Source of the DNA: Flavobacteriaceae bacterium
GTDB taxonomy: Bacteria; Bacteroidota; Bacteroidia; Flavobacteriales; Flavobacteriaceae
Reading direction: 5' to 3'
Length of the DNA: 64,000 bases
Assembly: GCA_031277535.1 (NCBI GenBank)
Contig: JAITMD010000019.1
Coordinates: 248,001 to 312,000, forward strand
Part shown: piece after piece, positions 9,574-19,460 of the stretch
Numbering within the stretch: position 1 is the stretch's first letter
How the letters are laid out: the number at the start of each line of letters is the position of its first letter
Translations under genes and position numbers: made by a program
Notes under the pieces: model-generated
Told to the model about the DNA's origin: nothing
The model's database searches: none
What the model saw: the letters and a program-made list of their open reading frames with translations, nothing else

Positions 9574-9753
9574 CTCTATAATAGTGCCAATTTTTCAACA
9601 TTAAAGAAATTTAATGGTAGGTTAGAGAATGATAAGAGTGTAAATGGTGTGATAATCGTAAAGAATAGGTTAAGTCATTGTTATTAAATTGATTGATCGT
9701 ATTTAAAGTGTTTTTTTTGACCGATATTTACTTATATAAAAAAAATAAACGCT

Positions 9754-10335
9754 ATGGATAAATTTGTACAATTTCAGTTTCTAATCGAGAATGGAGTAGA
9801 TGTGATGTCGAGGGGAGAAGTAAAAAAATTACAAAGAAAGTATGGTTTTTCAGAAGAGATGTATCGTTTTTTATTATTGTTACATGCTCGTAGTGGAAGT
9901 CAAGAAGAAGCTTTTAGCTCTTTTTTTAGCACATTAGAAGCTACCGTTGCAGCTTATGGTAACGCAGTTAGTACGTGGTATACGATGTTTGACTTGGATG
10001 ACACGTTTAATATTGTAGAACGAAATGAAGACACTATTTTTTCAGGTTATTTTTTTGTGTTTGCAAAAACCAATAATGGAAGCGAGTTTGCAGAAGTGCT
10101 TATTGGGCCAGAAAAAGGAAATATTATTATGATACAAGAACATATTTGTGAAGGTTTAGATAGTTTAGAGGAATTTTTTGAAGACTATTCAACATATGAG
10201 ACTGATTATAGTTTGTTATCTGAAGAAGAAGTAGTTGGAAGTTTATTAGCTTTTGATCAATCGCTATTTGAAACAGAGACTACTTCTTTTAATCTGTTTT
10301 TAGAGAGACAGTTAGGATTGTCAAGTTATAATTAA
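9754..10335 (+). CDS. Hypothetical acidic cytoplasmic protein, possibly SUKH-like
   Basis: 193 residues, acidic, without signal peptide or membrane segment. The middle (SGYFFVFAKTNNGSEFAEVLIG, then IIMIQEHICEGLDSLEEFFEDY) resembles the strand-turn-strand and closing helix of SMI1/KNR4 (SUKH) immunity proteins, but the match is weak and I do not assign the family. It is a single gene, divergent from the two-component operon and followed by a good terminator. No toxin gene is adjacent. Confidence 0.7.
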   Translation: MDKFVQFQFLIENGVDVMSRGEVKKLQRKYGFSEEMYRFLLLLHARSGSQEEAFSSFFSTLEATVAAYGNAVSTWYTMFDLDDTFNIVERNEDTIFSGYFFVFAKTNNGSEFAEVLIGPEKGNIIMIQEHICEGLDSLEEFFEDYSTYETDYSLLSEEEVVGSLLAFDQSLFETETTSFNLFLERQLGLSSYN

Positions 10336-10371
10336 TGAATAAGCTATGAATAAAGAAAGGTAATTATTGAG

Positions 10372-10400
10372 AAAAAGGCATTTTTAGAATGCCTTTTTTT
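10372..10400 (+). terminator. Rho-independent terminator
   Basis: AAAAAGGCATT at 10372-10382 pairs with AATGCCTTTTT at 10388-10398, extending into a T run. It lies 37 bp after the preceding stop. Confidence 0.85.
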
Positions 10401-10819
10401 TTGGTACATAGTTTGCAGTTTAAGAATTATAACATCTTTTTTAAGATTTTGTTTTTGGATAAGAGATTCATAACGACAGATATAGACTGTTAATAATTTT
10501 GGCAATTGGTAAAATAAGTGTGTTTGAACAAATAGAGGTAGGTGTGTTTTTTTACTTGTATATTGTATTTGTTTTTAATCATTATTTATAATGTATGTTT
10601 GTTTTTTTATGTTAAAAATATATATATCTTTAATTGTTGAAAAGAGTTGAACCTTGATGTTATCTAAGTTAAGACGTAAAAAATATCATAAAAAAAAGAG
10701 TTTGCTGATATATATCAGTAAAGTAAGTTTTGAAGGATATTAATTTTATGCTTGTAACATTTTAGTTCTATTTAGAAATAGTAAGTAATACATTTTTTTA
10801 ATTTATAAAAGTCACAAAG
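10401..10819. other. AT-rich leader region of the sdh operon
   Basis: Non-coding, extremely AT-rich. It contains one exact TAnnTTTG element (TATGTTTG, 10594-10601), which would give a leader of about 210 nt for sdhC. I saw no riboswitch-like conserved structure. A second near-match, with a 3-bp spacer instead of 2, lies close to 10724. Confidence 0.4.
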
Positions 10820-11482
10820 ATGAACACACTCTCACGCAAGATTGTAATGGCCGCGACAGGATTATTTCTTTGTTTTTTCCTTTTGATTCACTTCTTGGGA
10901 AATACACAGTTATTTTTAGAGCCAGAACAAGCACAATTAAGTTTTAATGCTTATTCACATTTTTTAACAGGTAACCCAATTGTAAAATGTGTTTCTTATG
11001 TATTGTATGCATCGATTATTGGTCATGCTATTTACGCTTTGATTATTACATCAAAGAATAAAGCAGCAGGAGGTAGTTACAGCAAAGACAATAGAGGTAG
11101 AGCAAGTAAGTGGTATAGCAGAAATATGGGCGTATTGGGAACAATCGTTTTAATCTTTATTGTACTTCACTTTCAAAACTTTTGGTATGTATATAAATTC
11201 GGAGAGATTACACTTGATTCAGCAGGTAATAAAGATTTGTATGGCGTAGTAGCTGTTGCTTTCCAAGAAATGTGGTTGGTAGTAGTTTACGTTATTGCAA
11301 TGATTGCTTTGTGTTACCACTTAGTACATGGTATTACAAGTGGAGTTAGAACCTTAGGTTTGTTCCATCCAAAATTTGTTCGTTGGGTAAATGTATTTGG
11401 AATCGCTTATTCTATAATCATTTGTGCTGGTTTTGCAGCAATGCCAATTTATATGTACATCACTAATCCTCTTAATATTTAG
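10820..11482 (+). CDS. sdhC: Succinate dehydrogenase/fumarate reductase cytochrome b subunit
   Basis: 220 residues with about five membrane helices (roughly 12-30, 58-78, 107-128, 155-178, 195-213). This is the layout of the single-subunit, di-heme type-B membrane anchor used with menaquinone. Histidines in helix contexts ([28 protein letters not shown]) are candidate heme ligands. It begins the operon: sdhA starts 2 bp after its stop. The ATG is preceded by an A-rich stretch and no Shine-Dalgarno, as usual for the phylum. Confidence 0.93.
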   Translation: MNTLSRKIVMAATGLFLCFFLLIHFLGNTQLFLEPEQAQLSFNAYSHFLTGNPIVKCVSYVLYASIIGHAIYALIITSKNKAAGGSYSKDNRGRASKWYSRNMGVLGTIVLIFIVLHFQNFWYVYKFGEITLDSAGNKDLYGVVAVAFQEMWLVVVYVIAMIALCYHLVHGITSGVRTLGLFHPKFVRWVNVFGIAYSIIICAGFAAMPIYMYITNPLNI

Positions 11483-11484
11483 CT

Positions 11485-13404
11485 ATGAAATTAGATGCAA
11501 AAATACCACAAGGTCCGTTAGAAGACAAATGGTCAAACTATAAAAAAACAGCACGTTTAGTTAACCCTGCAAATAGAAAGAAATTAGACGTTATAGTAAT
11601 AGGAACAGGATTAGCAGGAAGTTCTGTAGCAGCTTCTTTAGGGGAGATGGGATACAATGTAAAAACATTTTGTTTTCAAGATACTCCCCGTCGTGCGCAC
11701 TCAGTTGCGGCACAAGGAGGAGTAAATGCAGCAAAGAATTATAAAAATGATGGAGATAGTATCTATCGTATGTTCGTAGATACATTAAAAGGAGGTGACT
11801 TTAGAGCACGTGAGGCAAACGTATATCGTTTGGCAGAGTGTTCTGTAAATTTAATTGACCAAGCGGTAGCTCAAGGCGTACCATTTGGTAGAGAATATGG
11901 AGGTTATTTAAACAATAGATCGTTCGGTGGAGTACAGGTAAGTAGAACGTTCTATGCTCGTGGACAAACAGGACAACAGTTATTGTTAGGAACTTATCAA
12001 GCGTTAATGCGTCAAGTAAGTAAAAAAACAGTACAATTATATTCTTCTCATGAAATGCTTGATATCGTTGTGATTGATGGAAAAGCAAGGGGAGTAGTGG
12101 TAAGAAACTTAGAAACAGGAGAGATAGAAAAGCATGCAGCACATGCTGTTGTATTGGCAACTGGAGGATTTGGTAAAATTTATTACCTATCTACTTTAGC
12201 AATGGGATGTAATGGTTCAGCTATTTGGAGAGCACATAAAAAAGGAGCTTATTTTGCATCACCAAGTTGGACACAGATACATCCTACTTCATTACCTCAA
12301 TCTGGAGGGTACCAATCTAAATTAACTTTAATGTCTGAGTCACTGCGTAATGATGGACGTATTTGGGTTCCAAAAAATGCAGATGATACAAGATTGGCGA
12401 ATGATATTCCAGAAGAAGATAGAGACTACTATTTAGAGCGTCGCTATCCTGCATTTGGAAACTTAGCACCTCGTGATATCTCTTCACGTGCAGCCAAAGA
12501 ACGTATTGACGCAGGACACGGAGTAGGAGCATTGAAAAATGCAGTGTATTTGGATTTCTCAAAAGCGATTAGAGAACAAGGACAACCAAAAATTGCTGAA
12601 AAGTATGGTAACTTGTTTAGAATGTATGAAAAGATTACAGGAATTAATGCTTATAAAGAACCAATGATGATTTCTCCAGCAGCTCACTTCTCTATGGGAG
12701 GACTTTGGGTAGATTATGAGTTAATGACTACTGTACCTGGATTATTCGCTTTAGGAGAAGCAAACTTTGCAGATCACGGAGCAAATAGATTAGGAGCAAA
12801 CTCTTTGTTGCAAGCATCAGTGGATGGATATTTTATCGCACCTTATACTATTGCTAATTACTTAGCGGATCAGATAAAAGTAGGTAAGATTACTACTGAT
12901 CATCCAGAGTTTGAAAAAACGGCAAAAGAAGCAGTTGAGAAGTTAGAGAGTCTATTAAAAATCAAAGGTTCTCAAACAGTTGATTTTTACCATAAAAAGT
13001 TAGGAAAGCTATTATATGATTACTGTGGATTGGCAAGAACAGCTGAAGGGTTGAAGTTTGCTATCACTGAAATTGAGAAATTACGAGATGAATTTTATAA
13101 AAATGTAAATGTTACGGGAGGCTTAGATGCAATGAATGCGGAATTAGAAAAAGCAGGACGTGTAGCAGATTATTTTGAAATTGGTGTGTTGATGTGTTAT
13201 GATGCATTAACAAGAAATGAATCATGTGGAGCTCACTTTAGAGAAGAGTACCAAACAGAAGATGGTGAAGCAGCACGTAACGATGCTGACTATCAGTTTA
13301 TTTCTGCCTGGGAATGGCCAGGTTCATTAGACAAAGAGCCTATTTTGAATAAAGAAGAACTAAAATTTGAATTCGTACAACCAACTATCCGTAGTTATAA
13401 ATAA
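11485..13404 (+). CDS. sdhA: Succinate dehydrogenase/fumarate reductase flavoprotein subunit
   Basis: 639 residues. The FAD-binding glycine motif is [17 protein letters not shown] (near 37-53), and [11 protein letters not shown] carries the histidine expected to bind FAD covalently. The substrate loop is [10 protein letters not shown], catalytic segments include [10 protein letters not shown] and [12 protein letters not shown], and [17 protein letters not shown] closes the FAD site. Length matches type-B enzymes. It oxidises succinate or reduces fumarate at the inner membrane, exchanging electrons through SdhB and SdhC. Direction cannot be told from sequence. The adjacent dicarboxylate porin and transporter genes fit either use. 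Confidence 0.95.
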   Translation: MKLDAKIPQGPLEDKWSNYKKTARLVNPANRKKLDVIVIGTGLAGSSVAASLGEMGYNVKTFCFQDTPRRAHSVAAQGGVNAAKNYKNDGDSIYRMFVDTLKGGDFRAREANVYRLAECSVNLIDQAVAQGVPFGREYGGYLNNRSFGGVQVSRTFYARGQTGQQLLLGTYQALMRQVSKKTVQLYSSHEMLDIVVIDGKARGVVVRNLETGEIEKHAAHAVVLATGGFGKIYYLSTLAMGCNGSAIWRAHKKGAYFASPSWTQIHPTSLPQSGGYQSKLTLMSESLRNDGRIWVPKNADDTRLANDIPEEDRDYYLERRYPAFGNLAPRDISSRAAKERIDAGHGVGALKNAVYLDFSKAIREQGQPKIAEKYGNLFRMYEKITGINAYKEPMMISPAAHFSMGGLWVDYELMTTVPGLFALGEANFADHGANRLGANSLLQASVDGYFIAPYTIANYLADQIKVGKITTDHPEFEKTAKEAVEKLESLLKIKGSQTVDFYHKKLGKLLYDYCGLARTAEGLKFAITEIEKLRDEFYKNVNVTGGLDAMNAELEKAGRVADYFEIGVLMCYDALTRNESCGAHFREEYQTEDGEAARNDADYQFISAWEWPGSLDKEPILNKEELKFEFVQPTIRSYK

Positions 13405-13413
13405 TAGAAGATT

Positions 13414-14166
13414 ATGAAATTGCATCTAAAAATATGGAGACAGAAAGACCGTAAGTCACAAGGTAAAATTGTAGATTATACGTTAGAGAATGTTAATCCT
13501 CACATGTCTTTCTTAGAAATGTTGGATACCTTGAACGATGAGTTGATACAAAAGAATGAAGAACCAGTAGAGTTCGATCACGATTGTAGAGAGGGTATAT
13601 GTGGACAGTGTGGAGTAGTTATTAATGGTAATCCACATGGGCCATTAGAAAATACAACCACTTGTCAATTACACATGCGTGAATTTAAAGATGGGGAAAC
13701 AGTTTTAATCGAACCGTTTAGAGCTAAAGGTTTTCCTATTAAAAAAGACTTAAAAGTAGATCGTAGTGCATTTGATAGAATTATTTCTGCAGGTGGATAC
13801 GTATCTGTAAATACAGGACAAGCTCCTGAAGCTAATACAATTCCAGTATCACATGAAACAGCTGAGGCTGCTTTTGATTCTGCAGCATGTATTGGATGTG
13901 GGGCATGTGTAGCAACGTGTAAAAACGGTAGTGCAGCTTTGTTTACATCAGCAAAGATTACACAATTGGCTATTTTACCACAATCACAGGAAGAAAGAAA
14001 AGAGCGTGCTTTACATATGATTATGCAAATGGATGAAGAAGGATTTGGACACTGTTCAAATACTGAAGCTTGTGAGGTGGAATGTCCACAAGGAATTTCC
14101 GTATTAAATATTGCACGTATGAACTATGAATACAATCGAGCGAGTTTCTTGAAATTTAAAAAATAA
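13414..14166 (+). CDS. sdhB: Succinate dehydrogenase/fumarate reductase iron-sulfur subunit
   Basis: 250 residues. The N-terminal ferredoxin domain has the [2Fe-2S] ligands CREGICGQC and a later C in TTCQLH. The C-terminal domain has CIGCGACVATC plus CEVECPQG for the [4Fe-4S] and [3Fe-4S] clusters. It passes electrons between the SdhA flavin and the SdhC hemes. It starts 9 bp after sdhA and is followed 5 bp later by a porin gene, so the operon continues beyond the enzyme. Confidence 0.95.
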   Translation: MKLHLKIWRQKDRKSQGKIVDYTLENVNPHMSFLEMLDTLNDELIQKNEEPVEFDHDCREGICGQCGVVINGNPHGPLENTTTCQLHMREFKDGETVLIEPFRAKGFPIKKDLKVDRSAFDRIISAGGYVSVNTGQAPEANTIPVSHETAEAAFDSAACIGCGACVATCKNGSAALFTSAKITQLAILPQSQEERKERALHMIMQMDEEGFGHCSNTEACEVECPQGISVLNIARMNYEYNRASFLKFKK

Positions 14167-14171
14167 ATGCT

Positions 14172-15353
14172 ATGAAATCTTTTAAATTAAGAATATCTCA
14201 AATGGCCTATGGTTGTTTGTGTTTAATAAGTGGTGCATCTTTTGCACAAGAAGTACAGAATGATACAATTAGAGTTTTTGAAGAAAAAATCGTTTTAAAT
14301 GCTCCTGAACAAAAATTCCCTCAGTTTAAAGTTGGGGGAGTTTTTCAAGGGCGTTTTTTAAACAACTTTAAGAAAGATGTAGATATTGATGGATTGCATC
14401 ACAGTGATGGATCAGGTACACATAATTCTTTCGATATAAAAAGAATGCGTGTTTCAATGAATGCAAGAATATCAGAGAATTTAGAGGTAGTAACCTTAGT
14501 TAATTTGGCTGACTTTAAGCAAGATCCTAAGACTAAAGTATTAGAAAATGCTTATGCAAAATATACAGTTAGTAGATATTTTCAAGTAACAGTTGGACAG
14601 TTTAGACCTTTATTTGGAATGGAAGAAACTTATCCTGTTGATATTGTAAAATCTATAGATTATTCTAATTCATACTATTTGTTTGGAACTAATGGTTGGA
14701 CGAGTTTCCAAATTGGTGCAGCTATTACAGGTAGTGTTGATTTAGGAAAAATACCAATGAGTTATGGGGTATCTGTAACAAATGGTAACGGAAAAAATAC
14801 TACAGCTTCTGATGATGGAAAACACTATTCAAGTAGATTGTTGTTTAATTTAGATAAAAAACACAATTTCAATGTAGGTATTAGTGGTGGAATTGGAGAA
14901 GTACAAAAAGAAAGTGTATATGCAGTAGGAGTAGAAGCTACAGCTAAATTCCCAATTGCAGATCGTTGGTGTTTGGACTTTCAAACAGAAGCAAAACAAG
15001 GAACTAATCACAGTGCCTTTTTCTCTCAAAAACCAGATGTACGTATCGGTCAATTAGATGATTATTTAATGAAAAGTTTCTATATCATCCCTAATATTAG
15101 ATATGAGGTTGGTAAAAAACATTTTCAAGCAATTGAGTTCGCTTGTAGATATGAGTATTTAGATGCTAATTCAAAACTTAACTCAAATGCAAGACAAACA
15201 TGGGTGCCAATGGTGAGTTTAGAGTTCTTAAAAAATTATGGAGCGAGAATTCAGATGGGTATGCAGATAGATAATTTCAAACAAAGTATTGCAAATAGTA
15301 AAACATATAATTCAAACCTTGCTTTTATACAATTACAGTGTAGGTTGCAATAA
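14172..15353 (+). CDS. Outer-membrane porin of the OprO/OprP type
   Basis: 393 residues with a signal peptide (about 1-25, ending ASFAQ). The body is a 16-strand-type barrel with OprO/P features: FKVGGVFQGRF at the first strand, FDIKRMRVSMNARISENLEV and VTVGQFRPLFGMEETY. The usual phosphate-selective annotation of this family is broad. Here it is 5 bp after sdhB and 16 bp before a DASS transporter. I therefore infer an outer-membrane entry route for C4-dicarboxylates or other small anions, not phosphate specifically. Confidence 0.85.
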   Translation: MKSFKLRISQMAYGCLCLISGASFAQEVQNDTIRVFEEKIVLNAPEQKFPQFKVGGVFQGRFLNNFKKDVDIDGLHHSDGSGTHNSFDIKRMRVSMNARISENLEVVTLVNLADFKQDPKTKVLENAYAKYTVSRYFQVTVGQFRPLFGMEETYPVDIVKSIDYSNSYYLFGTNGWTSFQIGAAITGSVDLGKIPMSYGVSVTNGNGKNTTASDDGKHYSSRLLFNLDKKHNFNVGISGGIGEVQKESVYAVGVEATAKFPIADRWCLDFQTEAKQGTNHSAFFSQKPDVRIGQLDDYLMKSFYIIPNIRYEVGKKHFQAIEFACRYEYLDANSKLNSNARQTWVPMVSLEFLKNYGARIQMGMQIDNFKQSIANSKTYNSNLAFIQLQCRLQ

Positions 15354-15369
15354 TTAAAACTCACAGAAA

Positions 15370-16800
15370 ATGAACGAAATTAGTTTAAAAAATCTCGCCA
15401 TAACTGCTGTTGTAGGAGTCGCATTATGGTTCTGCCCTATACCAGAAGGAGTGGCAGTAGAGGCATGGCATTTATTTGCAATTTTTGTAAGTACAATATT
15501 AGGTATCATATTGAAGGCAGCCCCAATGGGTACAATGTGTATGTTGGCTGTTGGTCTAACTGCGTTTTTCCAATTGTTAGCACCTGGAGATGCAGGAAAA
15601 TCAATCACTTTAAGTTTAAGTGGTTTTGGAGATAAAGTAATCTGGTTAATTGGTATTTCTTTCTTTATTGCAAGAGGATTTATTAAAACAGGTTTAGGAA
15701 ATAGAATTGCTTTCTTATTTATTCGTGCTTTTGGAAAAAGTACTTTAGGATTAGCTTATGGTTTAGGATTAGCCGATTTAGTATTAGCGCCTGCTATCCC
15801 AAGTAATACAGCTCGTGGAGGAGGTATTATTTATCCTATTATGAAATCAATGGCAATGAACTTCGGTTCTGATGCAGCTAAACCAGAAACACATAAAAAG
15901 TTAGGTTCATTCTTAACATTGAACTGTTATTACATGAATTTGATTACTTCATCAATGTTTTTGACAGGTACGGCGAGTAACCCAATGTGTCAGAAGTTTG
16001 CTGCAGATATGGGAATTGATATTTCTTGGATGTCATGGGCAGCAGCAGGTTTTGTACCTGGTTTAGTAGCCTTTATTTTAACTCCAATTGTGTTGTATAA
16101 AATATTTCCACCTGAATTAAAGAAAACAGGAGATGCTCCAAAAGTGGCAGCAGAGAAATTGAAAGAAATGGGGAAATTGTCTATTTCAGAAATCTTAATG
16201 CTTGTTACTTTCTTTATCTTATTAGGATTATGGATTACAGGTGATTTATTTAGTATTGATGCAACAACAACAGCATTTATAGGATTAGCAATTTTACTGT
16301 TAACTTCTGTATTGACTTGGGATGATGTAAAAGCAGAAAAAGGAGCTTGGGATACTATTGTATGGTTTGCCGTATTAGTAATGATGGCAAGTTCATTAAA
16401 TAAATTAGGATTCATAGGATGGTTCAGTGACTTGGTAAAAGGAGAAATGGGTGATATGGATTGGCATTACGCATTCCCTATTATTGTTATTGTTTACTTC
16501 TTTAGCCACTATATTTTTGCAAGTGCAACGGCGCACGTTGCTGCAATGTATGCCGCGTTGTTAGGTGTTGGAATATCGTTGGGTGTTCCACCAGTATTAT
16601 TAGCCATGATGCTTGGTTTTATGGGATCTATCTATGGAACATTAACACATTATGGGCATGGTCCTGCACCAGTATTCTTTGGAAGTGGATATGTTGAGTT
16701 AAAATCTTGGTGGATGTATGGGTTGATTATTGGTGTAATGCTATTAGCAGTTTATCTTGTAGTAGGTACCACTTGGATGAGTCTTATTGGACAGTTTTAG
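15370..16800 (+). CDS. DASS (SLC13)-family dicarboxylate/anion:Na+ symporter
   Basis: 476 residues with 11-12 membrane helices. The DASS substrate/sodium motif Ser-Asn-Thr occurs in APAIPSNTARGGGIIYP (near 140-155), and a second half-site in FASATAHVAAMYAALL (near 377-392). The family imports succinate, malate, fumarate, 2-oxoglutarate or citrate with Na+, or exchanges them. It is the last gene of the sdhCAB-porin operon and precedes a strong terminator, so it plausibly supplies fumarate/succinate to the enzyme encoded upstream. Confidence 0.92.
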   Translation: MNEISLKNLAITAVVGVALWFCPIPEGVAVEAWHLFAIFVSTILGIILKAAPMGTMCMLAVGLTAFFQLLAPGDAGKSITLSLSGFGDKVIWLIGISFFIARGFIKTGLGNRIAFLFIRAFGKSTLGLAYGLGLADLVLAPAIPSNTARGGGIIYPIMKSMAMNFGSDAAKPETHKKLGSFLTLNCYYMNLITSSMFLTGTASNPMCQKFAADMGIDISWMSWAAAGFVPGLVAFILTPIVLYKIFPPELKKTGDAPKVAAEKLKEMGKLSISEILMLVTFFILLGLWITGDLFSIDATTTAFIGLAILLLTSVLTWDDVKAEKGAWDTIVWFAVLVMMASSLNKLGFIGWFSDLVKGEMGDMDWHYAFPIIVIVYFFSHYIFASATAHVAAMYAALLGVGISLGVPPVLLAMMLGFMGSIYGTLTHYGHGPAPVFFGSGYVELKSWWMYGLIIGVMLLAVYLVVGTTWMSLIGQF

Positions 16801-16830
16801 AACTTAGTACACATTTTATATTTTTTGTTT

Positions 16831-16882
16831 AAGAAACCTTTTATATTTATTCTTGGATAAGTAATAAAAGGTTTCTTTTTTT
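16831..16882 (+). terminator. Terminator of the sdh-porin-DASS operon
   Basis: AAGAAACCTTTTAT at 16831-16844 pairs perfectly with 16864-16877, followed by a T run to 16882. It lies 30 bp after the transporter stop. Confidence 0.9.
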
Positions 16883-16906
16883 GTACTACTTATGATATAG
16901 AATATT

Positions 16907-18217
16907 ATGGCTCAAGATAAATTTGTTGTGTTTTGGTTTAGACGTGATTTGCGTTTAGAAGATAATGTGGGATTATACCATGCTTTGAATGCAGGGCATA
17001 AAGTTTTGCTTCTCTTTCTTTTCGATAAAGCGATTTTAAGGCAATTTCCTAAAAAATTAGACAGAAGAGTTGATTATATTCATCAAACAGTAGAACGTTT
17101 AAATAAGACACTTAAAAAAGACGATACAAGTATTAAAGTGCTTTATGGTCATGTAAAGGACTGTTTTACAGATTTGTTGAATGAGTATCAAATAACAGCA
17201 GTGTATTGCAATGAAGATTATGAACAAGCAAGTATACAAAGAGATAAAGAGGTCAAAGATTTCTTACAAAGAAAGAATATAGCCTTTCATAGCTTTAAAG
17301 ATCATGTGATTTTTAATGGAAAAGAAATTGTAAAGAAAGATGGGTTGCCTTATCAGATTTATACCCCATATGCTAAAGTATGGAGAAATCAGTTAAGAGA
17401 AGTCAATTTAAGAGAGTTTGACGTACCATATGATTTTTCCATGTGTATTTCTCTTCAAGCCGAATTACCGTCTTTGGAAGACCTTGGTTTTTTACCATCC
17501 AATAAACAATATGACAGAATTGACTTGTCTGACCTTGTACTGACTACCTATACAATAGATAGAGATTATCCTGCAAAGCAGCTCACTTCTCAGATTGGAA
17601 TAGATTTGCGTTTCGGCACTATTTCTATTCGGCAGGCTGTAAGGTATGCCTTAAAACAAAATGATACGTGGTTGGCTCAACTTATTTGGAGAGATTTTTT
17701 TATGCAGATTTTATATCACTTCCCACATGTAGAAAAAAGTAGTTTCAGACCGCAATACGACAATATTATATGGCGAAATAAGGAAGATGAATTTGAAAAA
17801 TGGTGCTTGGGACAAACAGGTTATCCTTTGGTAGATGCTGGTATGAGAGAATTAAATGCAACAGGTTATATGCATAATCGCGTACGTATGGTTGTGGCAA
17901 GTTTTTTGTGTAAACATTTATTGATTGATTGGCGATGGGGAGAAGCCTATTTTGCGCAATATTTGAATGATTATGACTTAGCTGCTAATAATGGTAATTG
18001 GCAATGGGCAGCAGGAAGTGGTTGTGATGCAGCACCCTATTTTAGAGTGTTTAATCCCATAGCACAACAAGAAAAATTTGATGCTCAATTGGTTTATATA
18101 AAAAAGTGGGTGCCAGAATATCAAACAGGGGCTTACTGTGAACCTATTGTAGAGCATAAGGAGGCAAGAGAAAGAGCTATTTTTGTATATAAGCAAGGAT
18201 TAAATGACCAAATGTGA
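16907..18217 (+). CDS. phrB: Deoxyribodipyrimidine photolyase (class I cryptochrome/photolyase family)
   Basis: 436 residues. The N-terminal antenna (Rossmann) domain begins with FWFRRDLRLEDN. The C-terminal FAD domain carries IWRDFFMQIL, GYPLVDAGMREL, GYMHNRVRMVVASFL, DWRWGEAYF and DYDLAANNGNWQWAAGSG, the class I photolyase signatures including the Asn next to flavin and the Trp chain. It repairs UV-induced cyclobutane dimers with blue light. A (6-4) or signalling role is less likely given length and motifs. It follows a terminator and is probably transcribed alone or with the next gene (41 bp away). Confidence 0.92.
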   Translation: MAQDKFVVFWFRRDLRLEDNVGLYHALNAGHKVLLLFLFDKAILRQFPKKLDRRVDYIHQTVERLNKTLKKDDTSIKVLYGHVKDCFTDLLNEYQITAVYCNEDYEQASIQRDKEVKDFLQRKNIAFHSFKDHVIFNGKEIVKKDGLPYQIYTPYAKVWRNQLREVNLREFDVPYDFSMCISLQAELPSLEDLGFLPSNKQYDRIDLSDLVLTTYTIDRDYPAKQLTSQIGIDLRFGTISIRQAVRYALKQNDTWLAQLIWRDFFMQILYHFPHVEKSSFRPQYDNIIWRNKEDEFEKWCLGQTGYPLVDAGMRELNATGYMHNRVRMVVASFLCKHLLIDWRWGEAYFAQYLNDYDLAANNGNWQWAAGSGCDAAPYFRVFNPIAQQEKFDAQLVYIKKWVPEYQTGAYCEPIVEHKEARERAIFVYKQGLNDQM

Positions 18218-18258
18218 GTAAAAAGAAGTAATTTAGTAAGTAATAAAATTTGAAGATT

Positions 18259-19314
18259 ATGAATAGAATAAAGAGAATAGTAGCAAGTGCTTTTGTATTT
18301 GGAGCATTTGTATTAGGTACTGCAAATGCAGATGCTTGTACACGTGTAGTATATAAAGGGCCAAACAACACTGTTATCACAGCGCGATCAATGGATTGGA
18401 AAGAAGAGATTATGCCTAATATATGGGCTTTTCCTCGCGGAATGGAAAGAGTAGGAGAGGTAGGTAAGGCATCTGTTAAATGGAAATCAAAATATGGAAG
18501 TGTAGTTACTTCAGCTTTTGATATCGCAACGACAGATGGGATGAATGAAAAAGGTTTGGTAGCTAATATCCTTTGGTTGGTTGAATCAAAATATCCAGAG
18601 TATAATCCAAATGGAAAAGACAAAGGGATTTCTTTAGCTGCTTGGGCACAGTATGTTTTGGATAACTATGCAACAGTAGATGAGGCAGTAAAAGATTTGC
18701 AGAAAAACCCGTTAATTGTGGTAACGGCAAATACACCAGGGCGTACTACTTTAGCAACTGTTCACTTAACAGTATCAGATAGCAAAGGAGACAATGCTGT
18801 ATTGGAATATATTGATGGAAAATTAGTTGTGTACCATGACCCATCATATACAGTAGTGACTAATTCTCCTACATATGATAAGCAATTAGCAATTAGAGAC
18901 TATTGGAGTTTCTTACCAGGAAATAAAGTATTGCCAGGTACAGGTAGATCAGAAGATCGTTTTGCACGTGCATCTTACTATGCAACTGCTGTTGAGCAAA
19001 GTGCTGATGAAAGAGTATCTGTAGGAGCAGCCTTTAGTATTATCCGTAACTGTTCTGTTCCTTATGGAGTACATATTGATGGGGAGCCTAATTTATCTTC
19101 TACAAAATGGAGAACGGTATCAGATCAGAAAAACTTAGTATATTACTATGAAGATCCAATTGCTTTAACGCCTATGTGGTTAGACTTAAAGAAAATAGAT
19201 TTTAGTGAAAAAGCAAAAGTAAGAAAGCTTGATGTGTCTAAAAAACAACAATATGCAGGAGTTGTAAATGACAAATTAGTAGAATCAAAACCATTCCAAT
19301 TTTTAGGTTTGTAA
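18259..19314 (+). CDS. Exported linear amide C-N hydrolase (choloylglycine hydrolase/penicillin V acylase family)
   Basis: From ATG 18259 the protein has 351 residues; a TTG at 18250 is in frame but less likely. A signal peptide (about 1-24, ending TANA) is followed by DAC, placing the Ntn-hydrolase nucleophile Cys27 next to the cleavage region. TRVVYKGPN, ARSMDWKEE, DGMNEKGLVANILWL and VVTNSPTYDKQL are the family's active-site segments. Members hydrolyse bile-salt amides, penicillin V or N-acyl homoserine lactones in the periplasm. This sequence does not decide between them. Confidence 0.88.
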   Translation: MNRIKRIVASAFVFGAFVLGTANADACTRVVYKGPNNTVITARSMDWKEEIMPNIWAFPRGMERVGEVGKASVKWKSKYGSVVTSAFDIATTDGMNEKGLVANILWLVESKYPEYNPNGKDKGISLAAWAQYVLDNYATVDEAVKDLQKNPLIVVTANTPGRTTLATVHLTVSDSKGDNAVLEYIDGKLVVYHDPSYTVVTNSPTYDKQLAIRDYWSFLPGNKVLPGTGRSEDRFARASYYATAVEQSADERVSVGAAFSIIRNCSVPYGVHIDGEPNLSSTKWRTVSDQKNLVYYYEDPIALTPMWLDLKKIDFSEKAKVRKLDVSKKQQYAGVVNDKLVESKPFQFLGL

Positions 19315-19321
19315 AATAGAT

Positions 19322-19349
19322 AAGTCGTCCAAATCGGACGACTTTTTTT
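19322..19349 (+). terminator. Rho-independent terminator
   Basis: AAGTCGTCC at 19322-19330 pairs with GGACGACTT at 19336-19344, followed by T residues. It lies 7 bp after the hydrolase stop. Confidence 0.92.
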
Positions 19350-19384
19350 GTATAAAGAAATGTTAAGAAAATAATCGCATTTTG

Positions 19385-19414
19385 TTGTTTATGTTTCGTT
19401 TAGTACTATCTTTA
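19385..19414 (+). promoter_or_regulatory. Candidate promoter of the barrel gene at 19461
   Basis: TTG at 19385-19387 and TATCTTTA at 19407-19414 (7 of 8 to TAnnTTTG) are 19 bp apart, the usual Bacteroidota -33/-7 spacing. The start codon is 46 bp downstream. Confidence 0.4.
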
Positions 19415-19460
19415 TAGTATAGAATCTTAAAGAAAATAGTTAATCAAAAACAATCAATAT

